Below, piece by piece: positions 5,556-6,021 of a stretch of DNA of 6,021 nt. How positions within the stretch are numbered: position 1 is the stretch's first letter; the number at the start of each line of letters is the position of its first letter. Under the pieces are notes generated by a model that did no database searches, was not told the DNA's origin, and worked only from the letters and a program-made list of their open reading frames with translations. Source of the stretch: Bacillota bacterium (GTDB lineage: Bacteria > Bacillota > Clostridia > Oscillospirales > QAMX01). Location of the stretch: NCBI GenBank assembly GCA_029778935.1, contig JAKPBM010000428.1:1-6021 (forward strand), in the 5' to 3' direction. The translations under genes and the position numbers were made by a program.

Positions 5556-6021
5556 ATGGCTATTACCGCTAAAGACGTCCAGGCTCTGCGTGAAGCAACT
5601 GGCGTTGGCATGATGGAATGCAAAAAAGCGCTGACCGAAGCCGGCGGCGACATGGAAAAGGCCATCGTCCTGCTTCGTGAAAGAGGCTTGGCCGCCGCCG
5701 CCAAGAAGGCCGGCCGCATTGCCGCCGACGGTATCGTTGACGCTTACGTTTCCGAGACCGACGGCACGGCCGTTGTTCTCGAAGTCAACATCGAAACCGA
5801 CTTTGCCGCCAAGAACGAGCGGTTCATCGCTTTCGTCAAGGCCCTGTCCAAGCTCATCGCCGAGCAGAACCCTGCCGACGTGGAAGCCCTCAACAACCTG
5901 CCCTTCCCGGGCGGCGAAGGCACCGTGCAGCAGGAAGTGCAGAACATGGTGCTCACCATCGGTGAAAACATCCAGATTCGCCGGTTTACCCGCATTCCCG
6001 GCGGCGCCAACGTCGTGAACG
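5556..6021 (+). CDS. tsf: Translation elongation factor EF-Ts, N-terminal part (3' end outside window)
   Basis: EF-Ts is the guanine-nucleotide exchange factor that reloads EF-Tu with GTP in the cytosol. The ATG at 5556 follows AAAGGAG (5540-5546) by 9 nt. 155 codons plus one base are present and the frame is open at the window end. Residues 1 to about 55 form the UBA-like EF-Tu-binding domain (VQALREATGVGMMECKKAL, then GDMEKAIVLLRERG). The core domain carries NIETDFAAKNERF at 79-90, the site whose Asp82 and Phe83 insert into EF-Tu to disturb the Mg2+/nucleotide pocket. The usual motif is TDFVAKN, so the valine is alanine here. A second conserved stretch, IGENIQIRRF, is at 135-144. It is downstream of rpsB in the common rpsB-tsf operon; in many Firmicutes pyrH and frr follow, outside this window. 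Confidence 0.97.
   Translation, partial: MAITAKDVQALREATGVGMMECKKALTEAGGDMEKAIVLLRERGLAAAAKKAGRIAADGIVDAYVSETDGTAVVLEVNIETDFAAKNERFIAFVKALSKLIAEQNPADVEALNNLPFPGGEGTVQQEVQNMVLTIGENIQIRRFTRIPGGANVVN

Overview
The window looks like chromosomal DNA from a moderately GC-rich Firmicute. The genes carry strong AGGAGG-type ribosome-binding sites, sigma-A-like promoters with extended -10 elements, and intrinsic terminators. The S2 and EF-Ts proteins, together with a CsoR carrying KTARGQID rather than the usual RIEGQ, make Negativicutes (the Selenomonas/Megasphaera/Acidaminococcus side) my best guess. That is an inference from protein wording, not a database result.

Layout, all genes on the + strand: (1) positions 1-747, the 3' end of an SGNH/GDSL-type hydrolase gene, closed by an intrinsic terminator at 827-858. 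(2) 859-1165, a non-coding, pyrimidine-rich spacer with a small hairpin and an imperfect direct repeat. (3) 1166-4098, a complete copper-efflux operon: promoter, a near-perfect CsoR-type operator in the start of the transcript, copA (P1B-type Cu(I) ATPase), copZ (Cu chaperone, overlapping copA by ATGA), csoR (copper-sensing repressor, TTG start) and an intrinsic terminator. (4) 4099-4608, about 500 bp without a convincing gene. It holds a long inverted repeat, a degenerate direct repeat and, on the minus strand, a doubtful small cysteine-rich reading frame. (5) 4609-6021, the start of the ribosomal protein S2 / translation factor operon: promoter, a strongly folded 5' leader, rpsB and the first 155 codons of tsf.

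The copper operon is a self-contained circuit. CsoR binds the GC-rich palindrome just downstream of the promoter and is released by Cu(I). CopZ carries Cu(I) to CopA, which exports it using ATP, and csoR is in the same transcript and so controls its own level. The rpsB-tsf block is housekeeping translation machinery. Its nested three-helix leader is the best candidate for undescribed regulation here, because S2 operons are autoregulated in other bacteria through leader RNA. No exotic new system is evident. The items most worth a second look are the rpsB leader, the cysteine-rich minus-strand frame beside the copper operon and the repeats in the two spacers.
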